From: UBA6921 sp031363085
GTDB lineage: Bacteria; Pseudomonadota; Gammaproteobacteria; SG8-11
Assembly (NCBI GenBank): GCA_031363085.1
Contig: JANLTU010000193.1
Span: forward strand, 1 to 22,582
DNA: 22,582 nt
Reading direction: 5' to 3'
How positions within the stretch are numbered: the first letter of the stretch is position 1; every line of letters starts with the position of its first letter. The notes below the pieces were generated by a model. That model saw only the letters and a program-made list of their open reading frames with translations. It did no database searches and had not been told where the DNA came from. Shown one piece after another: positions 1 through 8,025 of the stretch. A program made the position numbers and the translations under genes.

Positions 1-1
1 A

Positions 2-1516
2 CTCATGATCGTTGCAACGACCATCGGTGGGTGCTGGCATGAGGAAACGAATCACGATTTGACGCGCCCCCCAAGCGTGCTTGGGATTACTGGCACGGAA
101 AAAGGACCGCTGTGGACGCCGAAATATATCGTCGTGGCAACCGACGGCAGCGGAAATCTGAACGTATACGGCGATGACGGACTGGGCATAACGCGCAATT
201 ACGGCGCAATCGCCCTTCAGCAAACTGCGGGATCAGCCGTGCCGCTGGGCGAGGTGCTGTTGCATCAGGGGCACGCCTTCGTGCTGATTCCATCGGGCCT
301 GCGTGACGGGGTGGGCGCGGCCACCGGCGGCGGTGTTGCCATCGTCGATCTGGCCAAGGCGGTTGCAAACATCAACGACGCAAGCGCCGTGGAGATCGTG
401 CCACTGGTCAGCAACCTTACTGCGAAAATGACACGCATCACGCGTGCGGCGGTGGAGCCGGACGGCAAGTACCTGTGGCTGAGCAACGCCGGACCGGAAG
501 GCGATAGCGGTTCCGACTCGGTGTTCCGCTTCAACTGGAATTTCGCGGACACGACCGACGCCGACGGCACCGGCATCATGGACGACAAGTACAAGGACAG
601 CACCGAAGTGTTGGTCGGGCATGGCGACAAACAGGGCGCGTATTCGCATCCGGTGCTGGGCTATATCAATGCGCCGCCGCAATTCGCCGTGAGCAACACT
701 GAGGAACAAACGCTCTCCATCGTCAGCAACGACCACATGAATGCGTTGTTTCTGAGAACCGTCAAGACGATCAACCTCAACGCTTCCGGGCTGGGTAATG
801 TGCCTGACGGCATCGACTACTCGCCGGTCAGTGGTAAATTTTACATCGGCATCACCTCGGGCACGGACCGCGCGCTGGCCATCGTCAACGCAACGTTTTA
901 TACCGTCACCAACATCATGGCGGGGACCGCTACCGGCCAGCTTCCGGTCGGCGGCGCGGTGCAGACGTCTGACGACGGTGCACTGATCTACATGCTCGGC
1001 TACAAGGCCGACACCAAGCTTGGCTACCTGTCCATTCTCAAGGCCAGCGACGACTCGATCCTGCAAATTGTCGAGCTCGGCGACGTGGCGGCGGAACACA
1101 TCCATATCGCACGCATGAAACACGGCGCGACGCCGCATGCGCGTCTGTTGATCGCTGCGACCGCGCGCGGCGGAATTAACCACAAGGTGTACGCCATTGA
1201 GCTTGATCCGGTGACCGGCATGGCGATAAAAGGCAGTGCCATGATGGACGTTGCCGTGGGCGCCGGGCATGCGCGGCGCAGCCTTGCGTTATCGCCCGAT
1301 CATCTGCGCGCCTACGTTCCCAACGGCGGTGATTGCACAACGACGCCGGGGCCGGACTGCAACACGATTGCCACACTCGACGTGATGCTCTTTTCCAAAC
1401 TTGCCACGCTGACCACGCACGGCGCACCCGCGCAATTCGTTGCCGCGCTCGACGCGGCGGCACTGGGTGTGCAACCGCCACCCGACCCCGGCGGCGGCGG
1501 TGGGCACCATCACTAA
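2..1516 (+). CDS. Beta-propeller-like (YVTN-type) periplasmic/secreted protein, 5' end cut by window
   Basis: The frame is open from the first bases. The first ATG (position 5) is followed by no signal peptide, so the true start probably lies upstream of the window. The product repeats short beta-rich blades of the type 'DGKYLWLSNAG', 'NVPDGIDYSPVSGKFYIG' and 'SPDHLRAYVPNGGD', as in YVTN/lactonase-like seven-bladed propellers that often act as binding or recognition modules in the periplasm. No catalytic signature was recognised. It ends in a Pro-rich stretch, then five glycines and three histidines, an unusual natural tail that could bind a metal. The stop lies 27 bp before a Met-rich outer-membrane protein with a good ribosome-binding site, so the two are probably co-transcribed. 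Function is unknown; a metal-related role is inferred from the neighbours only. Confidence 0.7.
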   Translation, partial: LMIVATTIGGCWHEETNHDLTRPPSVLGITGTEKGPLWTPKYIVVATDGSGNLNVYGDDGLGITRNYGAIALQQTAGSAVPLGEVLLHQGHAFVLIPSGLRDGVGAATGGGVAIVDLAKAVANINDASAVEIVPLVSNLTAKMTRITRAAVEPDGKYLWLSNAGPEGDSGSDSVFRFNWNFADTTDADGTGIMDDKYKDSTEVLVGHGDKQGAYSHPVLGYINAPPQFAVSNTEEQTLSIVSNDHMNALFLRTVKTINLNASGLGNVPDGIDYSPVSGKFYIGITSGTDRALAIVNATFYTVTNIMAGTATGQLPVGGAVQTSDDGALIYMLGYKADTKLGYLSILKASDDSILQIVELGDVAAEHIHIARMKHGATPHARLLIAATARGGINHKVYAIELDPVTGMAIKGSAMMDVAVGAGHARRSLALSPDHLRAYVPNGGDCTTTPGPDCNTIATLDVMLFSKLATLTTHGAPAQFVAALDAAALGVQPPPDPGGGGGHHH

Positions 1517-1543
1517 CGACCGTCGCAAAAAGGAGTTTACGCA

Positions 1544-2593
1544 ATGCATGCACGTATCATCTGCGCCATCACTCTGAACTTAATAAGTCTCGACCAGGCG
1601 CGCGCGGCTGAGGCGCCGGCGCAGCCCGAACCTGAGCAGACCGGTCACAGCATTTCCGCCTACACGCATCTGCACCACGGCCACGACGCCGGCATGTGGA
1701 TGTTCGAGTATCGCTACATGCGCATGAATATGGCGGGGTTGCTCGACGGCACCGACTCGGTGCGCGCGCGCGACGTGGCGTTGAGCAATGGTTTTATGAA
1801 GGCCCCGGCCGCCGGCTACGACTACATGATGGCGCCCACCGATATGACGATGGACATGCACATGCTGATGGCGATGTACGACTTCACCGACTCGCTCAGC
1901 GTGATGGCGATGTCCAACTATCTGCGCAACAAGATGGACATGGTGATGTACATGGACGGCATGACCGAACCGATGCCCGGCATGCTGCCGATGGAGTCCA
2001 GCGGGCTGGGTGATATCGTCGTTTCGGTTACGTATCAGGCCACGCACTCACTGTCGCTGGGCCTGGGTCTTAACATTCCCAGCGGCAGCATCAACGAAAA
2101 TGGCGCGATGCTCGAAGGCAAACCGCAGATGCGCCTGCCGTACACGATGCAACTGGGCTCAGGCAGCTATGACGTGATCCCGACACTGACATATAACTTC
2201 GACGCCGGCGCGTGGAACTGGGGCGGCCAGGGCATGGCCGTGTTCCGCACCGGCAAAAACGACAATGGCTACCGGCTCGGCCATCGCCTGGAAGGGTCCG
2301 GCTGGCTGAAATACGCCTTCGCCGAACACGCCGTTGCAACCGGCCGCCTGACTTACACGATGTGGGGCAACGTCAGCGGTCAAGACCCGCAAGTCGACCC
2401 GATGATGTCGCCTGATTCCAATCCAAACACGCAAGGTGGCATCCGCACCGATCTGTATCTGGGCCTGAGCATATTCAAGCGCGGCTGGATCGTCAGCGGC
2501 GAACTCGGCGCACCGCTGTACCAAAACCTGAATGGCCCACAACTGAAAACAACATCGCTGATTCAGTTTGGCGTGTCGTATATGTTGATGTGA
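1544..2593 (+). CDS. Met-rich outer-membrane beta-barrel 'transporter'-like protein
   Basis: 349 aa. The ATG is preceded by AAAGGAG at 1529-1535. A short N-terminal export signal probably ends near 'ARA-AEAP'. The mature part begins with His-rich sequence (HLHHGHD), followed by a stretch crowded with methionine (about 34 Met overall, near 10%; dense at residues ~55-150, e.g. 'MTMDMHMLMAMYD' and 'MDMVMYMDGM'). The remainder is alternating aromatic/polar beta-strand sequence ending in 'QFGVSYMLM', typical of an outer-membrane barrel with a terminal aromatic-containing strand. It resembles the family annotated simply as 'transporter' and often met beside copper-resistance genes. Met and His clusters are classic soft-metal (Cu(I)/Ag(I)) ligands, so a copper-related envelope role is plausible but inferred. 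It lies between a propeller protein and a YcnI-type copper protein on the same strand. Confidence 0.75.
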   Translation: MHARIICAITLNLISLDQARAAEAPAQPEPEQTGHSISAYTHLHHGHDAGMWMFEYRYMRMNMAGLLDGTDSVRARDVALSNGFMKAPAAGYDYMMAPTDMTMDMHMLMAMYDFTDSLSVMAMSNYLRNKMDMVMYMDGMTEPMPGMLPMESSGLGDIVVSVTYQATHSLSLGLGLNIPSGSINENGAMLEGKPQMRLPYTMQLGSGSYDVIPTLTYNFDAGAWNWGGQGMAVFRTGKNDNGYRLGHRLEGSGWLKYAFAEHAVATGRLTYTMWGNVSGQDPQVDPMMSPDSNPNTQGGIRTDLYLGLSIFKRGWIVSGELGAPLYQNLNGPQLKTTSLIQFGVSYMLM

Positions 2594-2716
2594 TGTGGCT
2601 GTTCATTCCCCGCGCAGCGAGCACCTCTGCGACAAAATGCCACATTCCCGACCAAGCTTGCGCTTCACTAAACTACTCCGGCACGTCAATTCGGACCAAG
2701 GGAAGGAGCTTTCAAT

Positions 2717-3385
2717 ATGAACTACCGCAACACCACACTGGCCGTTTCAATGGCAGGCATGCTTGGAATGTTCCAGCCAGCGCACGCGCATGTTTCATTC
2801 GGCCCCAATAATGCCTACGCGGGCAAAGGCTACACCGCTACCATTAATGTGCCGCATGGTTGTTCGGATGCCGTCGTAACCACCACTCATTACGATACGA
2901 TCAAGGTGGTGGTGACGATCCCCATTACAATGACCAAGGTCCGTCCGATGGACAGCGTGTTCGGTCCGGCGACTTTCGAAAAAGACAGCAACGGTAACGT
3001 CACCAAGCTGATCTGGACCAAGACCACTGCCGCGCTCGCGGACGACACCCACCTGTATCAATTTACTTTCAAAGGCACACTGCCGGACACGCCGCTGAAG
3101 ACGCTGGAATTTGTCACGACGCAGACCTGCGCCGGGAGCAGCAGCAAGACCTGGGAAGGCGCCGACGTTCCAAAACTTTATATTTTGCCGCTACGCGCAC
3201 CCGGCTGGAACAAGTACACCGCCCAGGCGGATATCGACCTGGCAACGATCACGGCGTTTTTTAGCGAGGCGCAGATCGTCTGGGCAGGTGGCGCCGCTTA
3301 CAGCGCCAACCCCGTCACGGCCGGATTAATCACCGCCCCACTGACGACGATCCCGATGGGCACGGAATTCTGGGTCAAGTATTAA
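2717..3385 (+). CDS. YcnI/DUF1775 family periplasmic copper-binding protein
   Basis: 222 aa with a strong GGAAGGAG site at 2701-2708. The signal peptide (residues 1-24, ending AHA) leaves a mature protein starting HVSFGPN, i.e. an N-terminal histidine (H25). In the YcnI family this N-terminal His, with the free amino group and a nearby Trp/acidic residues, binds Cu(II). The fold signature is recognisable: an early 'AGKGYTATINVPHGCSDA' strand, then 'NVTKLIWTK' (W100), 'LYQFTFKGTLPD' and the late 'EFVTTQTC' strand. Length matches the family. Two cysteines (C49, C138) could form a disulfide. It follows a Met-rich outer-membrane protein and precedes a small lipoprotein, supporting a periplasmic copper-handling cluster. 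Family assignment is fairly sure; the exact copper role (chaperone or scavenger) is not established here. Confidence 0.83.
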   Translation: MNYRNTTLAVSMAGMLGMFQPAHAHVSFGPNNAYAGKGYTATINVPHGCSDAVVTTTHYDTIKVVVTIPITMTKVRPMDSVFGPATFEKDSNGNVTKLIWTKTTAALADDTHLYQFTFKGTLPDTPLKTLEFVTTQTCAGSSSKTWEGADVPKLYILPLRAPGWNKYTAQADIDLATITAFFSEAQIVWAGGAAYSANPVTAGLITAPLTTIPMGTEFWVKY

Positions 3386-3402
3386 CACTTGAGGAGATGC
3401 TC

Positions 3403-3591
3403 ATGATCCGAATTATTGCGGTGACAATGTGGTGCGCATGCATGGCGGCGTGTGGCTCGGATAACGGATCGCAAGACCCAGACGAGCGCATCAACCCACA
3501 AGCGAACAACGAGCTTAATCCGACCGCGATAGCACTGGACGCCCCACCCAGCAACGGCAAACTACCTGTGGAACTGCTGCCTCCTGCCTGA
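3403..3591 (+). CDS. Small predicted lipoprotein
   Basis: About 62 aa. GAGGAG at 3391-3396 directly abuts an upstream ATG (3397) but sits at proper spacing for the ATG at 3403, so 3403 is preferred. The product has a short hydrophobic stretch followed by a lipobox-like 'MAAC' and 'GSDNGSQDPDE', consistent with signal peptidase II processing and a polar periplasmic tail ending 'KLPVELLPPA'. No family is recognised. It begins 17 bp after the YcnI-type gene and is probably the last gene of that cluster; a 137-bp gap follows before the RegB-like kinase. Confidence 0.6.
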   Translation: MIRIIAVTMWCACMAACGSDNGSQDPDERINPQANNELNPTAIALDAPPSNGKLPVELLPPA

Positions 3592-3604
3592 TCGGCTGCA
3601 CATG

Positions 3605-3616
3605 GATCTTAAGATC
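3605..3616. promoter_or_regulatory. 12-bp perfect palindrome upstream of the RegB-like kinase gene
   Basis: GATCTTAAGATC is a perfect dyad in the 137-bp gap between the small lipoprotein and the kinase gene. It could be an operator for the regBA-like operon. No further copies were noticed, so the assignment is weak. Confidence 0.25.
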
Positions 3617-3728
3617 AGCTCTGGTCGATGTCTTCCCGATAACGACGCGCATGCATCACTCAAGTGGCACTAAGGGTGAAGCGCGCGACGCGCTCCGCTA
3701 CAATAGGTTTTTATCACGCAAGACCGCC

Positions 3729-5048
3729 ATGCTCGAACCCCGGCCCATTTCCCCACAACTGCGCAATTTGCGCCGCGTGGTGTTGTTGCGCGCCATCGAG
3801 GTGGGCGTGCAAGTTGCGGTGATCGCCACCGCTGTGTATGCGCTGGGGATCGCGTTGCCGGCGAACACCTTGTTCGAGCTGACAGCGGGTTTGGCGTTGG
3901 CGAACCTGCTGACGTGGTGGCGGCTGCACCAACCCTGGCCGGTCACCGACGTGGAATTGGCGGGGCATTTATTTGTCGATATCGGGGTATTGACGGCGCT
4001 GCTGTACTTCTCCGGCGGTTCAACCAACCCCTTCATCACGCTCTATCTTCTACCGCTGTCGATAGCCGCCGCGATCCTGCCGCTGGTCTACACCTCGGCG
4101 GTCGCGGCAACGGCACTGGCCTGTTACACCATGCTGATGTTTGTCTACGCCCCCTTGCCGGAGAGCGTGGGCAGTGCCGCGTTGCTGGAGAAATTTATTC
4201 AGGTGGCGCTGCATGACAATTACGACACGCATGGGTCGCGCGCCAGCTTTGGCCTGCACCTGCTCGGCATGTGGTTGAACTTTGCACTCAGCGCGATATT
4301 GATCGCGTGGTTCGTCGCGCGCATGGCGCAGTCGCTGCGTGAACGCGATCTGCAACTGGCCCAGGCGCGCGAAGAGACGCTGCGCAACGAACAGGTATTG
4401 GCGCTGGGCACGCTCGCTGCAGGTGCGGCGCATGAATTGAGCACCCCGCTGTCGACTCTGGCGGTGATCGCAACCGAACTTGCACGCGATCACAGCGGCG
4501 ACGCTGCGCTCACAAAAGAGCTGTACTTGTTACGCAGCCAGACCGAACGCTGCAAGGAAATTCTCACGCGCTTGAGCGCGCGTGCCGACGTGGCGACGCG
4601 TGTCGACTGCGCGTTGTATTTGAAAAACCTGCTCGAACAGTGGCAACTCGCGCGCCCGCAAACCGACCTGCGTGCACACTTCGCCGGCAAGCCACCGGCG
4701 CCGGAAATCGTGGTCGAGCGTACCTTGGACCAGTCGATTTTTAATCTGCTGAACAACGCCGCCGACGTTTCACCGGACGGTATTGAACTGGAGGCGGATT
4801 GGGACAACACCCAGCTCACGCTGGAAATTCGTGATCGCGGCCCCGGCATCAGCGCAGAAGTCGCGGCACGCGCCGGCGATGCGTTTTTCACCACCAAGGC
4901 CCCCGGCGGCGGGCTGGGCATCGGCCTGTTTCTGACCAATGCGACCATCGAACGTTTCGGCGGCGCGGTGCGCTTGTTCAATCGCAACGGTGGCGGCGCT
5001 TGCGCACGGGTAACGCTGCCGTTGCAACGTTTGCGCAAGCTCTCATGA
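3729..5048 (+). CDS. regB: RegB/PrrB-type redox-responsive sensor histidine kinase
   Basis: 439 aa from the ATG at 3729; the frame is open further upstream, but 'MLEPRPISPQLRNLRR' fits family N-termini. About six membrane segments span residues 17-195. The hallmark GGSTNPF heptapeptide (residues 96-102), implicated in quinone sensing by RegB, is intact and followed by 'LYLLPLS'. The cytoplasmic kinase core has the H-box 'LAAGAAHELSTPL' (phospho-acceptor H235), then a conserved cysteine in 'TERCKEIL' (C275), equivalent by context to the redox-active RegB cysteine. N-box 'NLLNNAADVSP', G1 'DRGPGIS' and G2 'GGGLGIGL' follow. The stop overlaps the response regulator start (ATGA), giving translational coupling. 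Family members control respiration, energy metabolism and electron-transfer genes. Specific targets here are unknown. Confidence 0.88.
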   Translation: MLEPRPISPQLRNLRRVVLLRAIEVGVQVAVIATAVYALGIALPANTLFELTAGLALANLLTWWRLHQPWPVTDVELAGHLFVDIGVLTALLYFSGGSTNPFITLYLLPLSIAAAILPLVYTSAVAATALACYTMLMFVYAPLPESVGSAALLEKFIQVALHDNYDTHGSRASFGLHLLGMWLNFALSAILIAWFVARMAQSLRERDLQLAQAREETLRNEQVLALGTLAAGAAHELSTPLSTLAVIATELARDHSGDAALTKELYLLRSQTERCKEILTRLSARADVATRVDCALYLKNLLEQWQLARPQTDLRAHFAGKPPAPEIVVERTLDQSIFNLLNNAADVSPDGIELEADWDNTQLTLEIRDRGPGISAEVAARAGDAFFTTKAPGGGLGIGLFLTNATIERFGGAVRLFNRNGGGACARVTLPLQRLRKLS

Positions 5049-5590
5049 GCGCTGCACCGGAACGCGCCACCCTGCTGCTGGTCGACGACGACGTCACCTT
5101 CTGCGAAGTACTGGCGCGCGCGCTGGAAAAACGTGGCTTCGTGGTGTGCGTCACCCATGATGTTGTCACGGCCTGCGCCCTTGCCGCCGCCAATCCGCCC
5201 GAGTATGCGGTGGTGGATTTGAAAATGTCAGGTCCCTCCGGCTTGGTACTGGTACAACGCCTGAAGGAACTGGATGCCGAAACACGCATCGTCATGCTCA
5301 CCGGCTACGCCAGCATCGCCACAGCGGTCGAGGCCATCAAACTCGGCGCCACGCACTATCTCACCAAACCCGCCGATGCGGATGAAGTGGTAGCAGCGCT
5401 GTTGCGCAGCGCGGGCAATCCTGATCTGCCGGTGAACGAGCGCCCACCTTCGGTGGAGCGCCTGCAATGGGAGCACATTCAAAAAATTCTGAAGGAAAAC
5501 GACCACAACATCTCGGCCACTGCGCGCGCACTGAAAATGCATCGGCGTACTTTGCAACGCAAACTGGGCAAGCGTCCGACGCGCAGTTAG
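5045..5590 (+). CDS. regA: RegA/PrrA/ActR-type response regulator with Fis-like HTH
   Basis: 181 aa, starting at the ATG that overlaps the kinase stop by 4 bp. The receiver domain has the acidic pocket 'LLVDDD', phospho-acceptor D58 in 'YAVVDLKM', the Thr in 'VMLTGYAS' and K108 in 'YLTKPA'. The C-terminus carries the short Fis-type helix-turn-helix 'NISATARALKMHRRTLQRKL', nearly invariant in the RegA/PrrA/ActR family. There is no AAA+ domain, so it is not an NtrC-type activator. Length is typical. It is the cognate partner of the upstream kinase. Convergent with the following minus-strand kinase gene. Confidence 0.9.
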   Translation: MSAAPERATLLLVDDDVTFCEVLARALEKRGFVVCVTHDVVTACALAAANPPEYAVVDLKMSGPSGLVLVQRLKELDAETRIVMLTGYASIATAVEAIKLGATHYLTKPADADEVVAALLRSAGNPDLPVNERPPSVERLQWEHIQKILKENDHNISATARALKMHRRTLQRKLGKRPTRS

Positions 5591-5629
5591 TAGCCATGGG
5601 GAGCGCGCCCAACCTCCCACTACAGCGGA

Positions 5630-7099
5630 TTACGACGCGTAGTGCGCCGGCAGCTCAAAGCTGAAACTGGTGCCTTTATTCACTGCGCTGCTCACCATGA
5701 TCGAGCCGCCGTGCAAGTCGAGAATGCGCTTGGCAATCGCAAGGCCCAAGCCGGACGAGCCTGGGTTCAGGTTGCGACTTTTATCCAATTGGTAAAAGCG
5801 GTCGAAAATGCGTGGCAGCTCGTCAGCCGGAATGCCACAGCCGGTGTCGCGCACTTGCACACTCACACCGCGCAACGCCGGTGACAGCACCAGCTCGATC
5901 ACGCCGCCGCGCGGCGTATAACGCAGCGCGTTCTCGATCAGGTTTTCCAGCACCCGACCGACCAGACCGATATCGGCGCTGACAAACGGCAGCGCCTGTT
6001 CAAAACGCGCAACCAAGCGCACGTGCTGGCCGCGCGCACTAAGCTGGAATTTCTGCACCGTGTCCTGCACCAGCTCCGGCAGACTGAAGGGTTCACGGTT
6101 AAGTTTGGTTTCCTGCGCGTCGAGACGCGCCAACTCGAATAGCTCGCTCACTAACATGCTCAAGCGCTTGCAGTGCAGGATGGCGATTTCCAGATACTCG
6201 CGCCGCTGCCACGCGTCAAGCGTGTCTTCCTTGAGCAACAAGGTTTCGATGTAGCCGTGCAGTGTGGCCAGCGGCGTGCGCAAATCGTGCGACACGTTAG
6301 CCACCAGTTCGCGGCGCAAATTGTCGGTGTGTTTAAGTGTCTCGACCTGCGTGTTGATCTGCTGCGCCATGGCGCTGAAAACCGCCGTGAGGCGATCAAT
6401 CTCGTCGCCGTCGGCGTGTGGCGCAGCAACCAATGTGGCGGTCTCGCCCGCCTTGAAGGCGCGCATCGCACGCGCCAGCCGCTGTAATTTTCCGGTCAGC
6501 AAGGCAAACAACAGCATGCCGGCCAGCAACGACAACGCCAGCACCGCAACCAGCATCCACACGCCGACCTTGAGGATGTAACTGCCGGCCAGCGTTTGCA
6601 CCACGCTGTCGTAATCCTCACCGCCCAGGATAATGTAAAGATAGCCCTCGGTTTTCTGTGGCGTGCCGATGCGTGCGGCAGAGAACACTTTTTGCCCACG
6701 CAGATCGCGCGGATCATCGCCCGCAAGCGGCAGGGTGGCACCGCCCGCCAACCAGCGCTGCACCGGCTCCAGGTTAACGCGCGTGCGCTTCACCTTGCCG
6801 GGCTCGGCGGAAAAGGCGAGCACCGCGCCCGCCGGGTCGAGCAGGTAAAACTCGATGGCGGGATTGATCACCATCAGCATATGGAACACTTCTTCGAGCG
6901 CCGGCTGATTTGGCAGCTTGCCACGAATCAGGGTTTTTTCCGCAACGATATGATCAGCCAGTTCGCGATTCAGTTTTTGCGTCACTTCCTGCTGGTAACG
7001 TCCGGCGGAATAGACGGTTAGTGTAACCGCCAGTACGCCCACCACGGTGAACAGCCCCAGCAACACGAGGGCAAGCCTGGAATAAAGGGAGCGAAACAT
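5630..7099 (-). CDS. Membrane sensor histidine kinase (HAMP, BaeS/PhoR-like)
   Basis: 489 aa. TM1 is at about residues 9-30, a periplasmic sensing region of about 145 aa follows, and TM2 lies at about 176-201. A HAMP linker follows to about 255, then HisKA with 'ANVSHDLRTPLATLHGYIE' (H271). The ATPase domain has N-box 'NLIENALRYTP', G1 'DTGCGIP', F-box 'FDRFYQLDKSR' and G2 'SGLGLAIAK'. The periplasmic part shows 'AIEFYLLDPAGAVLAFS', reminiscent of a PAS/CACHE-like sensor; no Met- or His-rich metal motif is obvious, so the signal is unknown. The gene begins 5 bp after the stop of the OmpR-type regulator and is therefore co-transcribed with it. Context (Cys-rich lipoprotein, phased repeats) suggests an envelope or metal stress signal; this is inference. 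Confidence 0.88.
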   Translation of the reverse strand: MFRSLYSRLALVLLGLFTVVGVLAVTLTVYSAGRYQQEVTQKLNRELADHIVAEKTLIRGKLPNQPALEEVFHMLMVINPAIEFYLLDPAGAVLAFSAEPGKVKRTRVNLEPVQRWLAGGATLPLAGDDPRDLRGQKVFSAARIGTPQKTEGYLYIILGGEDYDSVVQTLAGSYILKVGVWMLVAVLALSLLAGMLLFALLTGKLQRLARAMRAFKAGETATLVAAPHADGDEIDRLTAVFSAMAQQINTQVETLKHTDNLRRELVANVSHDLRTPLATLHGYIETLLLKEDTLDAWQRREYLEIAILHCKRLSMLVSELFELARLDAQETKLNREPFSLPELVQDTVQKFQLSARGQHVRLVARFEQALPFVSADIGLVGRVLENLIENALRYTPRGGVIELVLSPALRGVSVQVRDTGCGIPADELPRIFDRFYQLDKSRNLNPGSSGLGLAIAKRILDLHGGSIMVSSAVNKGTSFSFELPAHYAS

Positions 7100-7104
7100 G
7101 ACCG

Positions 7105-7809
7105 CTACTCCGGTTCTGAAAATTTATAGCCAACGCCCCAGACGGTGAGGATGTAGCGAGGTTGCGCGGGATTGCTTTCGATCTTGGCGCGCAGACGATT
7201 GATGTGCGAATTGACCGTGTGTTCATAGCCTTCGTGGCCGTAGCCCCACACTTGGTCGAGCAACTGTGCGCGCGTATAGACGCGGCCCGGATGCAAGGCG
7301 AAGTGGGACAGCAAGTCGAACTCCTTGGCCGTCAACTCCACCGCGCGCCCTCCAAGCATGACATTTCGCTTTTCCAGATCGATCAGCAGATCCTGCGCCG
7401 ATAAGGTTTTGGTCGCAGGTTCGTTGGGCGTCGCGCGCAAACTCTCGCTGCGTCGGAAAATCGCCTTCACCCGCGCCAGCAGCTCTTGAATGCTGAAGGG
7501 CTTGGTGACGTAGTCATCCGCGCCGATTTCCAAACCCAGTACGCGATCCAGTTCGGAGGACTTTGAAGTCAACATCAGGATCGGTACATAGGTCGGAGCG
7601 CGCCGCAAACGCCGGCAGATTTCCAGCCCGTCCAAGCCCGGGAGCATCAGATCAAGAATCACCAGGTCGTACGCGCCGCCGCTCGCCTTGCTTAGACCAG
7701 CGCCACCGTCGTGTACAAGATCGACCTGATACGACAGATCGCGCAGATGCAGATCGAGCAACTGGGCTAGGTCGCGATTGTCTTCGACTACCAAAATACG
7801 CTGCTGCAT
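7105..7809 (-). CDS. OmpR/PhoB-family winged-helix response regulator
   Basis: 234 aa from the ATG at 7809 ('MQQRILVVEDN'); a longer TTG form to 7836 is less likely. The receiver domain has E9-D10, phospho-acceptor D53 in 'LVILDLMLPGLDG', 'MLTSKSS' and the Lys in 'DDYVTKPF'. The C-terminal winged helix contains 'LTAKEFDLLSHFALHPGRVYTR' and recognition helix 'HTVNSHINRLRAKIE', ending 'VWGVGYKF'. It is the first gene of a two-gene operon with the kinase. Its promoter region contains 11-bp phased CGTGA repeats in both orientations, the geometry expected for head-to-tail dimers of this family, so autoregulation and control of the divergent lipoprotein gene are likely but inferred. Confidence 0.9.
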   Translation of the reverse strand: MQQRILVVEDNRDLAQLLDLHLRDLSYQVDLVHDGGAGLSKASGGAYDLVILDLMLPGLDGLEICRRLRRAPTYVPILMLTSKSSELDRVLGLEIGADDYVTKPFSIQELLARVKAIFRRSESLRATPNEPATKTLSAQDLLIDLEKRNVMLGGRAVELTAKEFDLLSHFALHPGRVYTRAQLLDQVWGYGHEGYEHTVNSHINRLRAKIESNPAQPRYILTVWGVGYKFSEPE

Positions 7810-7852
7810 GGCGTGCACGACTCTTGTAAATACCAATGCTCATGATAGGCAG

Positions 7853-7923
7853 GCTTCATCACAAAAGCATCACGAGGCGGGTGATTGAAACGTGATATTT
7901 GCGTGATGCCCACGTGAAGCCGG
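7853..7923. promoter_or_regulatory. Divergent arrays of 11-bp direct repeats (CGTGA core), predicted response-regulator operator
   Basis: On the plus strand four units follow without gap at 7880, 7891, 7902 and 7913: GGTGATTGAAA, CGTGATATTTG, CGTGATGCCCA and CGTGAAGCCGG. On the minus strand two adjacent units read CGTGATGCTTT (7874 down to 7864) and TGTGATGAAGC (7863 down to 7853). The spacing is exactly 11 bp, one helical turn, as for OmpR/PhoB-type tandem sites. The arrays lie between the divergent regulator (-) and Cys-rich lipoprotein (+) genes and face both. Binding is inferred; the repeat pattern is directly visible. Confidence 0.75.
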
Positions 7924-8025
7924 TGCCACATGCTGACAACCGGATGCAGTTTCGCGTGCAGTACCCCCGTATGGCAACGCGGATTTTTCTGCACTTCTAC
8001 ACCACCACACCTTGAGGAATCAAAC

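Noticed and set aside
233..1270. Long minus-strand open frame of 345 codons opposite the propeller gene
   Set aside because: Arg/His-rich shadow translation of a G+C-rich gene; no signal, motif or ribosome-binding site, and the plus-strand frame has coherent repeats.
2590..2811. Plus-strand frame overlapping the start of the YcnI-like gene
   Set aside because: It overlaps the well-supported start at 2717 with its strong ribosome-binding site and shows no protein-like pattern.
7880..7923. The CGTGA repeats as a short CRISPR-like array
   Set aside because: Units are 11 bp with no spacers and sit in a promoter; they fit a regulator site instead.
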